In this document: piece by piece, positions 10,425 to 20,990 of the stretch
Numbering within the stretch: the stretch's first letter is position 1
Layout: each line of letters opens with the position of its first letter
Source: Halichoerus grypus
Lineage: Eukaryota > Chordata > Mammalia > Carnivora > Phocidae
DNA length: 64,000 nt
Assembly: GCF_964656455.1 (NCBI RefSeq)
Contig: NC_135716.1
Location: 112,748,389 to 112,812,388, forward strand
Direction of reading: 5' to 3'
Program-made: the position numbers and the translations under genes
The notes under the pieces: model-generated
Told to the model about the DNA's origin: nothing
The model's database searches: none
What the model saw: the letters and a program-made list of their open reading frames with translations, nothing else

Positions 10425-10682
10425 CTATTGCTAGTAATATTTAGTATTTGGTGAGAGCTTATTCATATCCAGACCCTACATAGTGCTTCACAATTGTTAT
10501 CTAATTTATCCCTCATGAGGTAAGTACTGTTATCACCCCACTTTACTTATGAGGAAACTAAGGCACAGAAATATTAAATAATTTACCCAGTGTCCCTCAG
10601 TCAGTAAGGATCGGAGTCAGGATATAAATCTTACAGTCTCTTCCAGAGTCTGAATCTTCTGCCACTGAACCATGCTGTCTCC
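10425..10682 (-). mobile_element. MIR SINE, near full length
   Basis: Reverse MIR: ATAGTGCTTCACAATTGTTA, CTCATGAGGTAAGTACTGTT, ACTTATGAGGAAACTAAGGC and TCAGTCAGTAAGGATCGGAG appear in the expected order. It runs into GCCACTGAACCATGCTGTC at the tRNA-like end, so most of the element is present. Confidence 0.85.
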
Positions 10683-10734
10683 AATTAGAGTAGCGAATGT
10701 TTACGCAGGAAAGAGTCTTGGGAAATCATCTTGC

Positions 10735-10860
10735 CTCTACCCCCTCATTCTACAGATGGGAAACAGAGGCTGAGGCAAATGAAAGCGTTTTCCTAACATG
10801 TAAACCTTGTTAGAGGCACAAGAAGGACCAGAACCCAGGACCCTGCTTTCATTTCCGTGT
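10735..10860 (-). mobile_element. Second MIR-like fragment
   Basis: CTACAGATGGGAAACAGAGG, CTGAGGCAAATGAAAGCG and CCAGAACCCAGGACCCTGC fit the middle of reverse MIR. It lies close to, but separate from, the copy ending at 10682. Confidence 0.55.
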
Positions 10861-12060
10861 TTCTCTCACTAATCCACTTTATGTAATATTTTTTAGGCTA
10901 ATTGTATCAAGCATCTATAGAAATGCTATCTTCAGATTCATTTTGCTTTGAGAGAGTTGTTTCTTTGTCCCATCTATCAAAACAGGCTTCCGTATTCAGA
11001 CATATTCTCAGAACCTGGAGCAATTACATCACTTTTTAGCCACCAGTTTCCTCATATATTATGTGTGGTGGTTGAGTCTGACGACTAGTTTCTAGACTGG
11101 ACTGCAGGGAACAACAAAATTTTTAAAAACTTAGAGACCAACATAGAATTGCCATTCATTTTTATGGGTAAGGTTTTTCTAAAACCTGTGGACAAAAGAG
11201 AAAAAACAAAAATAAACTATGATCTAAAATACTATCATCATTCTGTAAAAGAAAGAATATTACAACCAAAAAACTAAGAAGACTATAATCTTAAAATAAA
11301 GGAGAAGTCATTTACAATGAATACCATTTATTGTATGGAAAGACAATAAATTCTCCTAATTGTTTTTATTTCATCACAGACCAGTGACGGTTTCGTCATG
11401 GATCAGCATGTGGCGATCTAAGTTAGATGAAACTTTGAAGTTCTCTCTAGCTTTTAAACTCTGTGATTTTGAGCATACTTTTTTCCATTTATGATTATTT
11501 TAAGTTTCTGGCTGTTGGGTCTTTGTAAATTAATCTTTCTTAAGCCTGTCCTTAAAGGCTTTGTTACATTGTGCATGGAATGACTATTGGAGATTTTACA
11601 TTCAGAATAGTAATGCACGGACATTGAATTATCTGTCCCCTGTCTTAACATTTTGCACCGCTCCCAGTTTCCCTCACCCCCATTCCAGAGAAACAAAGCA
11701 GTGATTCTAAACTCTGACCTCTCCCTTCTCCCCAGTCTCCTTCAGGGCAAAGGAGTCAGGCTTATGCTGTCGCTAAAAATCTGTTTTTTCTACTGACTGT
11801 GAGCCCTCTGAGATCTGACTCCTTCTGCCCAGGGTCTAAGCAGGGAATTTTGCCAACAGAGGGAAACATTCCTTACGGAAAGAACACATGACTCCATGTA
11901 ACAACCTGGGGACAAACTGAAGTCTGGCCCAGATACCCCTTTGAATTTGTCCCTCGGAAAGTACATTTCTTTGTTTTCTACTTCATGCTGCCATGTCCTG
12001 CCTATGTGTGTTTGGGGTGAGGAGGAGAGGGAGAGGGGGTTAGAGGATGCCAGGACTAGG
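10861..12060. other. Repeat-poor non-coding stretch
   Basis: No repeat was recognised over about 1.2 kb. Part of a 134-codon minus-strand open frame (11790-12194) lies here; it contains no domain and extends into the L2 fragment downstream, so I treat it as chance. Confidence 0.5.
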
Positions 12061-12170
12061 GTATAAATGCATTGAGGGCAGAGATTTGTCCATCCATTTG
12101 CCTCTGCATCCCTAGCAATTTGCCTGGCCACACAGCAAGTGCTGTGCAAATGGCTGTGGAATGCACCACG
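12061..12170 (+). mobile_element. L2 3' end fragment
   Basis: ATTGAGGGCAGAGATTTGTC followed by CTGCATCCCTAGCAATTTGC and CACAGCAAGTGCTGTGCAAA matches the 3' end pattern of L2 ('gagggcaggga... cccagcgcctggcac... gtgctcaataaa'), with decay. Confidence 0.5.
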
Positions 12171-12252
12171 TTTAAGCACACTAATAACAATCACCTTTTA
12201 TTGTGTGACTACTAGTGTCAGTCACTGTGAGCAATGCTTTATAAAAATTATT

Positions 12253-12588
12253 TCTTTTTTTCTTTTTAAAGATTTTTTTAGAGGCACCTGGGTGGCTCAG
12301 TCATTAAGCGGCTGCCTTCAGCTCAGATCATGATCCCAGGGTCCTGGGATCGAGCCCCGCATCGGGCTCCCTGCTCCGCGGGAAGCCTGCTTCTCCCTCT
12401 CCCACTCCCCCTGCTTGTGTTCCCTCTCTCGCTGTGTCTCTCTCTGTCAAATAAATAAATAAAATCTTTTAAAAAATAAAGATTTTTTTAATTTTTAAGT
12501 AATCTCGCTAGCCAATGTGGGGCTCAAACCCACAACCCCGAGATCAAGAGTCTCAGGCTCCACTGACTGAGCCAGCCAGGTGCCCCTA
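12253..12588 (-). mobile_element. SINEC2-type Can-SINE, split by a younger SINEC
   Basis: Reverse copy: poly(T) and TTTTTAAAGATTTTTTTA at the left, then (after the internal SINEC) TTTTTAAGTAATCTCGCTAG, CAATGTGGGGCTCAAACCC, CCGAGATCAAGAGTC and GACTGAGCCAGCCAGGTGCC. The MIR sequence ATAAAAATTATTTCT before it returns as CTAAAATTTATTTCT after it, a slightly decayed TSD. Confidence 0.9.
12281..12476 (+). mobile_element. Young SINEC nested in SINEC2
   Basis: Head GAGGCACCTGGGTGGCTCAG, GGGTCCTGGGATCGAGCC, GGCTCCCTGCTCCGCGGGAA, CT-rich linker and AAATAAATAAATAAAATC tail. The TSD TAAAGATTTTTTTA is identical at 12267-12280 and 12477-12490 and is made from the A/T-rich tail of the host SINE. Low divergence and retained CpGs suggest recent activity. 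Confidence 0.97.
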
Positions 12589-12725
12589 AAATTTATTTCT
12601 AATTCTTACCAGAACTCTCTCTTGTAGGTGAATCATTATTCCTATTGTTTGGATGAGGAAACTGAGGCACAAAGTAGTTAACTGGGCCAAAGACATTGAA
12701 CTAATTTAAGTGACTGAACCAAACA

Positions 12726-13082
12726 ACCTTTGCAGTGCGCTGAGCGGCAGGGCCCGCACATGAGTCAGGCTTCAGGAAAAGGAGGGGAAAGGCAACGAGC
12801 ATCTTCCTCCAAGGGTTTAGCAGAGCCTCGTTCCCAGCCAAGTCTCTGCATAGGCAAAGAGGCAGCTGTGTCATCATCACAGAAGAAGAAATTATTGACC
12901 TTCTTCTTAGACTCTCAGATCTCTGAGACCATTTAGGAAGTCCATCAGGAAGTGAGGGGTCGAGCCCAGACCAGGACCAGCTCTGCTGACTGCCTATCTG
13001 GTACTTCACCCACCCTGCAGACACCAGCAAAAAATAGAAAAGCTCATCGTACTCATCAGGATAGGCCAACTGCTTCAACCAC
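12726..13082. other. Non-coding gap
   Basis: No recognised repeat. A 125-codon minus-strand frame (12701-13078) starts with plausible composition, but it overlaps the MIR and shows no domain. Treated as chance. Confidence 0.5.
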
Positions 13083-13395
13083 TACCACAAGGATTAGTAG
13101 CTTAGCACAGTGAGAGTTTATTTCTTGTTCCTGTCACAGTACAATGTAGAAGCAGGTGGGCCTTCCCTCTCTCCTCTGTGCTCTTGGTGTCCTTGGTGTC
13201 CTCTTCATTCAGCCAGGAAATGAAAATGAAAACTCAGAGCAAGGATGGTACCTGGGAGGGTTTAACAGGCCAGGCCTGGAAATGACCCATCTCACTTCCA
13301 CTGTCCAGAATTCAATCAGGTGGCCACATCTAACTGTAAGGGGGGCTGGGAAATGTAGTCTGTGCTCAGGAAGAAGCACTTGTGAGTTCTAGAAG
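13083..13395 (+). mobile_element. Ancient interspersed repeat, class unassigned
   Basis: Shares landmarks with 17791-18130: a 'gtttatttc' start region, GAAATGACCCATCTCACTTC, TGGCCACATCTAACTGTAAG and GGCTGGGAAATGTAGTC. I know this as a common old mammalian repeat but cannot assign its class with confidence from memory. Confidence 0.5.
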
Positions 13396-13611
13396 TCTCT
13401 TTTGAGAGGAGCAGCTATCAAGGGGCCTGTTTTGACTTTGTAGTTTTGTCCTGAATTTACTATGGTCACTTGAACTTTAGGTCCCTATATTTATTTAAAC
13501 ATGGTTTCCTTTGTGGTCACTGCAATTAGCATGCTTGTAAGCACGGGTGGAAAGGAGAGGGCTGTGGCAGTTTTGAGCAGCTAAAAAATTTTTACATGGC
13601 TCTTCAGGGTT

Positions 13612-13674
13612 TCTTGTTCTGTTTTTGTTGTTTGGTTGATTGAATTTTGTTTTGTTTTGCTTTGTTTTCTGTTT
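13612..13674. repeat. (GTTTT)n-like low-complexity run
   Basis: Imperfect GTTTT/GCTTT units (for example TTTTGTTTTGTTTTGCTTTG), about 60 bp long. Confidence 0.8.
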
Positions 13675-13685
13675 TGTTAACATTT

Positions 13686-13729
13686 ATTATATATATACTA
13701 TATATATATATAATATATATACATATTAT
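13686..13729. repeat. (TA)n microsatellite
   Basis: Mostly alternating TATATA with a few interruptions, directly before a MIR. Likely length-variable. Confidence 0.85.
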
Positions 13730-13935
13730 GCTAAGTGCTATACTAAGCACTCAACATGTGTTATCTTTGTTAATCCTCATAGCAGTGCTGGGAGGTGAGT
13801 ACTATCATCATGCCCATTTTACAGATATGAACACAGAAGCTTAATGAGGTTATAAGACTGACCAAAGCACAGAGCCAGTAGGTAGGAGAGCTGAGGTTTT
13901 AACCTGGGCTTCTTCCACTCCAGATCCTATGCCAT
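13730..13935 (-). mobile_element. MIR SINE
   Basis: Reverse MIR: GCTAAGTGCTATACTAAGCA, TTAATCCTCATAGCAGTGCT, CCCATTTTACAGATATGAAC, CACAGAGCCAGTAGGTAGG and TTTTAACCTGGGCTTCTTCC. All are in order. Confidence 0.85.
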
Positions 13936-15056
13936 CCACTCCATTGGCCTGTGGCTGGCAAGCTTCTGGCCAGAGCTAGAGCCCAGGCCCAGCCTGGGAC
14001 AGTTCTCTGAAGTCAATGCGTCTCGGCCATGTGAATTCCCCATGTTGACCTTGGGGTCAGCACGTGCCCCTATTGATGGAAGGCTCCTACGAACATTCTC
14101 CCCGTGCCAAGGGATGCCAGAGTCACAGCTACTCTTCCTTGAGTATAAAACAAGTTATTCCATGTTTATACATTTTTTGGCCCACATTTTAGAGGCTAAC
14201 TTCACCCCAAATGAATTCATTTATGCTCAGCCCAGTACCTCCTAAATAATATTTAATTCAATGGGATCTTTCAAAAGGAATACTGCAGCAGTTCTCTTCA
14301 TCCACTATGGTTACAGGCTAGTCAGATCTTTCACTACATGCTTTTAAATACTTAGAACACCCTGGGAGTGAAGCACGGGATCAATTAGGGCAAACTGACT
14401 AAAGGTTAATTTAACAGAGCCCCAAGCAGATGCTCTGCTGTCTTTGCGGCTCGGTGGTCTAACAAGCTGAGCTACTCTGACTGTGTAAACACCATTAGAA
14501 GCATAACTGGACCGGGGTTGTGTATCCACCCCACCATTAGAGAGTAGCTTAAAGAACCTTATTAGAAGGAAACCATTGGGTGGGAGGGCGGGGAGCAGAA
14601 GGGACGGAAGGGGCTTGTTGAGCTATTGAACTCTAATTGAACAACAAACAAGGCCTTATTATAAGCACTGTTCCCAGTACTCAGCCTGTGACCCCCTTCG
14701 GGAGTTTCACTGTAAGCAGAATTTAATCACACACCTGACTTTCCAGGGCATCATATCACCCCACTTGCCTCTAGTTCAAGTCACTGAAAGGTGTGAACTG
14801 GCAGATTTTGAGATCATGGTGCAGGACTCTGTACGGAGCACTCCAGCAGCACAAGGCTGGCCCGCAGAGGTGGTCCCATGGCTCAGGAATCAGGCGTGGA
14901 ACTGCTTCCAGTCCCGTGCGTTCTTCTCTAGCACTGACCGCCGTCATGGCAACTGGCAGCCATACGTTCGGGGACTCATTACCTGGTGTTCAAGTGATTC
15001 CCCTGGTGGTAGGGGGAGTCCCAAGAGCACCTGAGTCCCCCACTCCTGGTCTAGCA
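13936..15056. other. Non-coding stretch, nothing recognised
   Basis: Unique-looking DNA. Overlapping plus-strand frames (14765-15107) and a minus frame (14944-15327) show no domain and overlap a MER5-like element. None is credible. Confidence 0.5.
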
Positions 15057-15195
15057 CAGTGCTTCTGTAACCTGGCTGAGTATCAGAATCACCTGGGGAG
15101 CTCTTGAAACTACTGAGGCCTGGGGCCCTTCCCAGAGAGGTGGTATTTTTTACAAGCTCCCTGGGAGGACCTAACGTGCAGAGTTGAGAACCATG
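15057..15195. mobile_element. MER5-like hAT MITE
   Basis: A short terminal-inverted-repeat element: CAGTGCTTCTGTAACCTGG at the left, AGAATCACCTGGGGAGCTC, GAGGCCTGGGGCCCTTCCC and AGTTGAGAACCATG at the right. The layout is that of MER5A-type MITEs mobilised by Charlie-family hAT transposases. No matching 8-bp TSD was found, which suggests decay. Confidence 0.75.
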
Positions 15196-15424
15196 GGAGT
15201 GGCCTCCACCTTCCTCCAGCTGGGTTGAGTAGTTTGGTCCTGGACATCTTAGATACAGAAAATAGGAAGTGGGCCTCAGGGCTGCTAACCGTGGGGGTGG
15301 GCCAGCTGTGCCTAAGTCTAATTGCACGGGGAAGATGGTAGGACTGATAATCCTAGGTGCTCCGCTCCCAACTCAAGTTCCTTGCCTTTCCTTCTCCCCG
15401 CCACATCACCTTCTTACCGTACGA

Positions 15425-15560
15425 CAATTTAATGAACATTTATGGAACATTTTCTGTATGTCAGGTGCTGGGCTGGGCAATATAGAGAGGAGAAGGAGAA
15501 AAAGACCTGGTCCTTATCTTCAAAGAGCTTAACACCCTTCACCAGGGAAGCAAATATAAT
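15425..15560 (-). mobile_element. Possible L2 3' end fragment
   Basis: AATTTAATGAACATTTATGG, GTCAGGTGCTGGGCTGGGC and a 'ccttatcttcaaagagcttaac' like segment fit the familiar reverse L2/MIR3 3' end. The assignment is weak. Confidence 0.4.
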
Positions 15561-15721
15561 AGTATGGAAATCAGCTTCCTACTTACTAAGAGCTCTTATT
15601 AAGGATTCCCTGGGATGAGACAAAAAAGTAGGATTGCATAACGTTTTCAAGATTATTGGTGCTTTTCCCCATTATAGAGGTAATTAAGAATTTCAATGTC
15701 TCTTCTCCCAGACCTATTCCC

Positions 15722-15782
15722 ATTCTCTCTCACTCTCTCTCTCTCATGCACATGCGCGTGCGCACACACACGCACACACATC
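15722..15782. repeat. (CT)n plus alternating purine-pyrimidine run
   Basis: TCTCTCACTCTCTCTCTCTC is followed by about 36 bp of nearly perfect alternating purine/pyrimidine (ATGCACATGCGCGTGCGCAC then CACACACGCACACACAT). Such sequences can form Z-DNA under supercoiling. Confidence 0.85.
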
Positions 15783-15974
15783 TTCAGAAATAGGAAAGGG
15801 CTAAACAGATATTTTAGATACTAGCCATAGGCCTGCTATCTTTTTTCATATGGTACATGTTTTTAGGAAAACCTGTGTGAACTAAAGTTTAATCAAGACT
15901 CCAGAGTCCTTCTAAGGAACAGGAGCCCCCATCTAAGCTCAATGGGTCTTTGCATGGAGCTGCTTCAGACCCCC

Positions 15975-16200
15975 CACATTCATTCAGTCAACTAAGATTT
16001 GAGCCCTGTTATGTAGACACCACGCTAGACACTGAAAATGGAATTGTGAGCCCCTAACACCATCCCCCTTACTCTACTGGTGCTTAATATCTAGTTGGGA
16101 AGATAATGTCAATGTATAATTACTGTTGTTGTAAGTGAAGATATACATGAGGTATGTGATATTGTTAAAATGGGAACAGACCAGGAAATCAAGGAAGGAC
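15975..16200 (-). mobile_element. Possible L2-type fragment
   Basis: CATTCATTCAGTCAACTAAG, a degenerate 'agcccctgttatgtagaca' stretch and AATATCTAGTTGGGAAGAT loosely follow the reverse L2 3' end. Low certainty. Confidence 0.35.
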
Positions 16201-16326
16201 CCCCAGAACTTGGTCATGACCCTGAACATCCCATCTACAATGTGATGGCCTAGTAAAGAGGTGGTGGTGGGGTTTCATCCCAGCCAGAAGGAAATGTATG
16301 AGTGAATCAGTGAGGATGGGCTAGAT

Positions 16327-17782
16327 TGGTGGCTCTCAAAGTGTGATCTTTAGGCCGTGGGTACCAGAGATCCTTTCAGAGCTTCTATGAGGTCAAAATT
16401 ATTTTCATAATTATACCAGGATGTCATTGCTCCTTTTCACTGTATTCACATATGCACCAATGACCTAAAAGCACTGGTGGGTAAAACTTCGAGGGCCTCA
16501 GCACGAAGCAAGGCAGTGACACTCAACTCTACTTGCAGCCACAGTATTCTCTTCCATGCACTTGTAGCTGGGAAAGCCACTTTCACTTAGAAATGCCTGT
16601 GATTAAGCAGTAAAAGTTACCTTTTTAATTCAATCACTACCCTCGAGTGCACATCTTTGTAATATTCTGGGTGACAAATGCGAAGTCCGCATTGAGTACG
16701 GAGGGGCAGTGGTTGCCTTGAAAAAAGCATCTGTTTAATTTTTTTTTGAGTTGTAAATGGAACTAGCTGCTTTTATCGTGAAATACAGTTTTTACTGAAA
16801 AAAAAAAAAAAAACCTACTGACTACACACCAGAAACCATCATTTGTGATTATTCAGACTTGGGTTCTTGGCAAACTTTTTTTTTTTTTTTGAGAATGAAT
16901 AAAACCAGCCTATCACTTCAAGGAAAATAAGTGACAGTGTTTGTTGCCAAAGATAAAATTCATGCTTTCAAAAGAAAATTAGAATTTAAAAAAACTTGTA
17001 GCTACTACCATGAGCTTGAGAGCTTCCTGATACTTAAAGACTCCAATGAGATTGACGGTGATACTAATTAATTTGATTTTTTTGTGTGTATCATATAATG
17101 AAATACGTCAGCGTCTGGAAGATCTTGTTTAACTCAGTGAACCAATCTTTTTCAAATAACCAATGCACGAAGTTACCAAATCATGCATGGGTAAAGGATC
17201 CATTCAAAGTGCAAGATAGCCAAATGCTTTTAATGTAACAGAGTATGAAAAGTTCCCTGATATGGTTTCAGATTCCATATTGTAACTAACTTCTAAGAAA
17301 CTACCACTTGTCAAGTTTCGATGTATTATCCAAAAGAAAATATCTGCAATCATCAGAAAAGGCCATTAAAATATACCCCTTTTAGCTACGGTATCTTCTT
17401 GAGGCCCGATTTTCTTCATATACCTCAACAACAGTAACAAAGCAGATTGCAACTGATTAAATGCAGGAGCAGAGATGAGAATCCAGCTGTCTTCAATTAA
17501 TCCAGAAATTTGCAAAAATGTGAAACACTGTCATTCTCACTAGTTTGTTTTGGAAGCTAGCTGTTTTTCATAAAAATATGTTATTTATATTAACATGCAA
17601 TAGTTACACCATTGTTATTTTAAAATGAATTAATATATGTACACTTTAAAAATTTCTCTGTTTTAACCTCTAATATGGAAATATTGCTAGACATAATCCA
17701 CATAAACAAAAGCTCTCTGGGCTCATCAATAATCTTTAGGAGTTCACGGGGGTCCTGAGACCCAAATGGTTGAGAACTGTTT
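16327..17782. mobile_element. hAT (Charlie-type) DNA transposon with perfect TSD
   Basis: A 1.46-kb element flanked by the identical 8-bp TSD GGCTAGAT (16319-16326 and 17783-17790), the size made by hAT transposases. Its ends are inverted and similar: the left reads GGTGGCTCTCAAAGTGTG and the complement of the right reads ACAGTTCTCAACCATTTG, both like the CAGNGGTTCTCAA hAT terminus. The TCAGAGCTTCTATGAGGTCA and AACAAAAGCTCTCTGGGCTC sub-terminal regions match old Charlie families as I remember them. The interior has A- and T-runs (16798-16813, 16876-16890) and no long transposase frame, so it is either non-autonomous or fully decayed. Subfamily not determined. Confidence 0.88.
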
Positions 17783-17790
17783 GGCTAGAT

Positions 17791-18130
17791 TATTTTGCAG
17801 TAACAAAATTGTCTTGAATCTCAGTGGCTGCACAGAACAAATGTTTATTTCCCTCTCATGCACAGACAATCAGGCAACTCTCCAAACACAGCTGTCCTCC
17901 ATGTGCTGACTCAGCAACCAGGTTACTCCAGCTTGTGGTTCTGCTGTCTCCACATATGGCCTCCACCATGGCAGTTCTAGAAGAGAAAGCTGGAAGATGG
18001 CACATTGGCTCCTAACTCTTCTGCTGGGCGTCACGTCCATTCACAGCCCACTCAGCAGAACTGGTCACAGGGCCTCACCCAACTGCAAATGGGCTGGGAA
18101 ATGTGAGACAGTTTGTGAATACTTGGTGGT
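17791..18130 (+). mobile_element. Ancient interspersed repeat, class unassigned
   Basis: Begins beside the hAT TSD: a degenerate 'tgcagtaacaaaattgtctt' head, AATGTTTATTTCCCTCTCAT, CTGTCCTCCATGTGCTGACT, GGTCACAGGGCCTCACCCAA and GGGCTGGGAAATGTGAGAC. This is the same family as 13083-13395. Its left part lies next to the hAT, which landed in or beside it. Confidence 0.5.
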
Positions 18131-20284
18131 CAGCAAAAGGCTCCAGGCACCATGGAACCATGACCTTATGGTGAGAAACTGAAGCTCCGTTGGAAGAAAT
18201 GATAAGGCACATGTGGAGAGATGAAGCGTGATGCAAGAAAAGGGGCCCAGAAGTGGAAGCAGCTAGGCTGGGCTGACAGATGGGACTGTCAGGGGAAAAA
18301 CAAAGGCCTTGATTTGTGGCCCTTGACAATTTATGTTGTGTAAATACTTCCACCATGGCCAATTTCAAACTTACCAATTGATGCCACTGGATGCAGAGTC
18401 TGGAGGAGACACGCACGATCAACTCTTGTGAGACTGCAGAGTTGGGCTCAGTGACACTGAGGTAATAAGGCGAGTTAAGAGGCTAGTCCAGAAAAAAGAT
18501 GATGATAGGCTAAACTTTCCTGTCCTTGGGACACCCAGCTGGAGCTAACCCAGCATCCTCTGCATGTCCGTGGCTGAAACCCCCTGCTCCATGCCAAGCA
18601 CAACCACCACCACCACCGAATATCACCAAGATTTTCCGACTGTTGCTATGACCCGTGAGGGTGAGGGATGTAGCTGTCTCTCTTGCATTCATCCACAGTC
18701 TTGCCTCCAGTATGAAAGTATGGGCCTCCATCCTTGAAGAATCAGCAAAGAAATATCTCCTCCCCCTTTAGCTCATCTTCCCAGAGCCATGTTTGCATAC
18801 ACCCTCAGATATTCTGGCATAACATTCCTCCCCAACTGTTCCAAGGAGGGGGCAGCCCAGAAAGCTTCCAGAAAGGCCCTACTTGGGTTTTTAGCCTCCC
18901 CCGATTTACATGAAAAGACTCACAAGAATCAAAATAATTACAGTCTACAACTACAGGTTACAAAAAAAACACTTTTGCACATTTGTGAACGGGATGAAAA
19001 CCATTGGCTGGCTGGCTTAGAATGGAACCAGTTGACTGTCTAACCAGGACAGGGGATGGAGTGAGGGTCCCTACCCCAGGGCTCCCTCACTGAGTTACAG
19101 TTACCTGAGGCTTAAAGCAGCAGTTAAATGTGCCCCTCATCTCACCCAGCCTTGGGTTTAGTTAGCTCACCCAGGCTCTTTTTCCTTTTCCCTTCCCCTC
19201 TGCTCGTTTCCAGAGCAAAATGAGAGCTCATGTGTACCGGAAGTGGCACCTGCAGGGCTGCTAGTGACGTAGCTCTGCCTCTCAATGCAACAGGTGTCCC
19301 TCACAATCTAGCTCCCAGAGTCTACCTGGCTTTTTTTTCTCCAGAGGGCCATATGGATTTTTTATTTGAAGAGCTTGCCTGGCTCAGATCTCCACCTCCT
19401 CCTTCCTTCCTGACCTTTCTCCCTTCCTCCTTTTCTTCCCTTCCCTTTTCCTTCCCCCCTTCCTCACTCCCACTTTCTCTTTCCTCTTTCCTTTTCTCTT
19501 CATATAAAGCCACAGACTGAAGTCTTCCTCAGCAGCCTCACCCATCCCTCCTGCTGGTTCTAGAAGTTCCTGGCCCTTAGTCAGAGTGACGCTGCTGCCT
19601 GGGTCTGAGGTTCCCTCCACCAATCTTGACCTGCTGGACAAACCTCCCACCAGAAGCTAGAAACATCAACCAGATTCAGCCATAATATCTGCATCTCTGT
19701 GAAAGGTTTTACATAACCCAAATCACCAGACTCTGAAGGATTCAAAGAAGGGCAGCCAAGGTTGATGTGGTAGGCAGATGGGCAAGAAAATGCCACAAAA
19801 ACCTGGGTGCCACCAAATGTTAACATTCTCTCTTGAGACAAATTACAAGTATGAGACTGAAACATGGACATGCAATTTTCTATTTTGGAAATTTCCATTT
19901 TTATTCCTAAGTTAACTGAAACCACTAACTAAACAGAAGACCCGAATGCCAAAGAGGGTATACCTCTTTATTTCACTAGAGTTGCTTAATCCAGACATTC
20001 CTGCCTATGCAGGCACAAGTCCCAAGTAACTAGATGGAGAGATTGACTTCTTATATAGCTAAGTAAGAGCATTCTTTAAACAGATGATCTCTTATTACCA
20101 TCATTTGATGAAATATAGGACACTTTAACATTAAATATTTCAATGAGTTCAGCATGATGAAAACACACTACATTGTCCTTTCTCACCCCGCAAAAGACTG
20201 GTGAAGAATTACAATCCACTTAACAGCACCCGAGAAGCCAAATCTCAGCGCCTCCCACACCATCCAAGAGAAAGAGACTATACT
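18131..20284. other. Mostly unique non-coding DNA
   Basis: Contains a (CCA)n-like patch near 18600 and a pyrimidine-rich tract listed separately. Open frames (up to 115 codons at 18075-18422 minus and 114 codons at 19581-19925 minus) show no domain, no good exon context and no codon bias I can see. Confidence 0.5.
19384..19508. repeat. Polypyrimidine tract, (CCTT)n-like
   Basis: About 125 bp that are almost wholly C and T on the plus strand (CTTCCTTCCTGACC, TTCCCTTTTCCTTCC). Overlapping chance open frames on both strands come from this low complexity. Such tracts can form triplex (H-DNA). Confidence 0.85.
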
Positions 20285-20400
20285 TGGTAGTTATCCCCAT
20301 TGGACTTACAGAGAAATGAAATCTCAGAGGGGCTAAACCACTTGTTCAAAATCACACAGCTAATAATATCAGAGCTAAAATTCAAACCCAAGATGCAACT
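20285..20400 (-). mobile_element. MIR fragment
   Basis: ACTTACAGAGAAATGAAATC, AGAGGGGCTAAACCACTTGT, AAAATCACACAGCTAATAA and AGAGCTAAAATTCAAACCCA match the central and 5' part of reverse MIR. Confidence 0.75.
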
Positions 20401-20557
20401 CTTTGTACGAAAAAAAGGGGTAACATTTTCCCAGCCCCAATATTGAATCAATTTTACTATGTCTATTCTTCCTGCTATATGACTCTCTGCCTATCCTATT
20501 GTGTTTTTGATCTCCCAAGCAAGCCTCCTACCAGGTAAAGAATTTCTGGAATAGATT

Positions 20558-20593
20558 GAGTCCCCCTTGTAAATGGAGTCCCCCTTGTAAATT
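20558..20593. repeat. 18-bp tandem duplication
   Basis: Two adjacent copies of GAGTCCCCCTTGTAAATG/T differing only at the last base. Most simply explained by replication slippage. Confidence 0.9.
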
Positions 20594-20867
20594 ATTAGCT
20601 TCTTGATTACAAATCAACCTCAGCAGAGTTTGGTTATCATAAGCCTATTTCCCGAGGCCTCTGAGGCACTGTTGGGGAAATGAAGAATAGGTTATGGGGT
20701 TTTTAGACTTGAAAAACCTGCTTTTCCTGCCCTAGAACTCAGAGACAATGAACAGGCTGACAAGCACTGACAGGGCTGTAGGGAACTGCTCTGGCCGGGT
20801 TGTGACCGAGTGGGATGGGTCCTCCACCTGCCAGCCAGGTGGGTCTCCAGCCAGGTGACCCGGGTAC

Positions 20868-20990
20868 CGACTGTGTGACCTTGGGCATGTCACTACACCC
20901 TCAGCCCAGCTGCAGCCTCTTCATCTATGAATGGCAAAGATTTGAATAGAATGATCTTGAGGGCCTCCTCCAGGTTGATAAAAACAACAG
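20868..20990 (+). mobile_element. MIR-like fragment
   Basis: CTGTGTGACCTTGGGCATGT, TCACTACACCCTCAGCCC and CTCTTCATCTATGAATGGC match the middle of MIR/MIR3, followed by GATCTTGAGGGCCTCCTCCA. Confidence 0.65.

Larger units (their letters stand above)
12178..12725 (-). mobile_element. MIR SINE split by nested SINEs
   Basis: The left part (12178-12252: CAATCACCTTTTATTGTGTG, AGCAATGCTTTATAAAAATT) and right part (about 12600-12725: CTTACCAGAACTCTCTCTTG, TGGATGAGGAAACTGAGGCA) are consecutive in a reverse MIR. The 340-odd bp between them are a SINEC2 that was itself split by a SINEC. Confidence 0.8.

Noticed and set aside
11790..12194. 134-codon minus-strand frame
   Set aside because: Overlaps an L2 fragment and shows no domain.
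12281..12360. tRNA-like sequence with box A and box B
   Set aside because: It is the head of a SINEC; no tRNA secondary structure or acceptor end is intact. The same holds for the other SINEC heads.
14340..14560. Segment with GCGGCTCGGTGGTCTAACAA, briefly considered as a tRNA-derived element
   Set aside because: It lacks box B and a tail, and does not match the SINEC layout.
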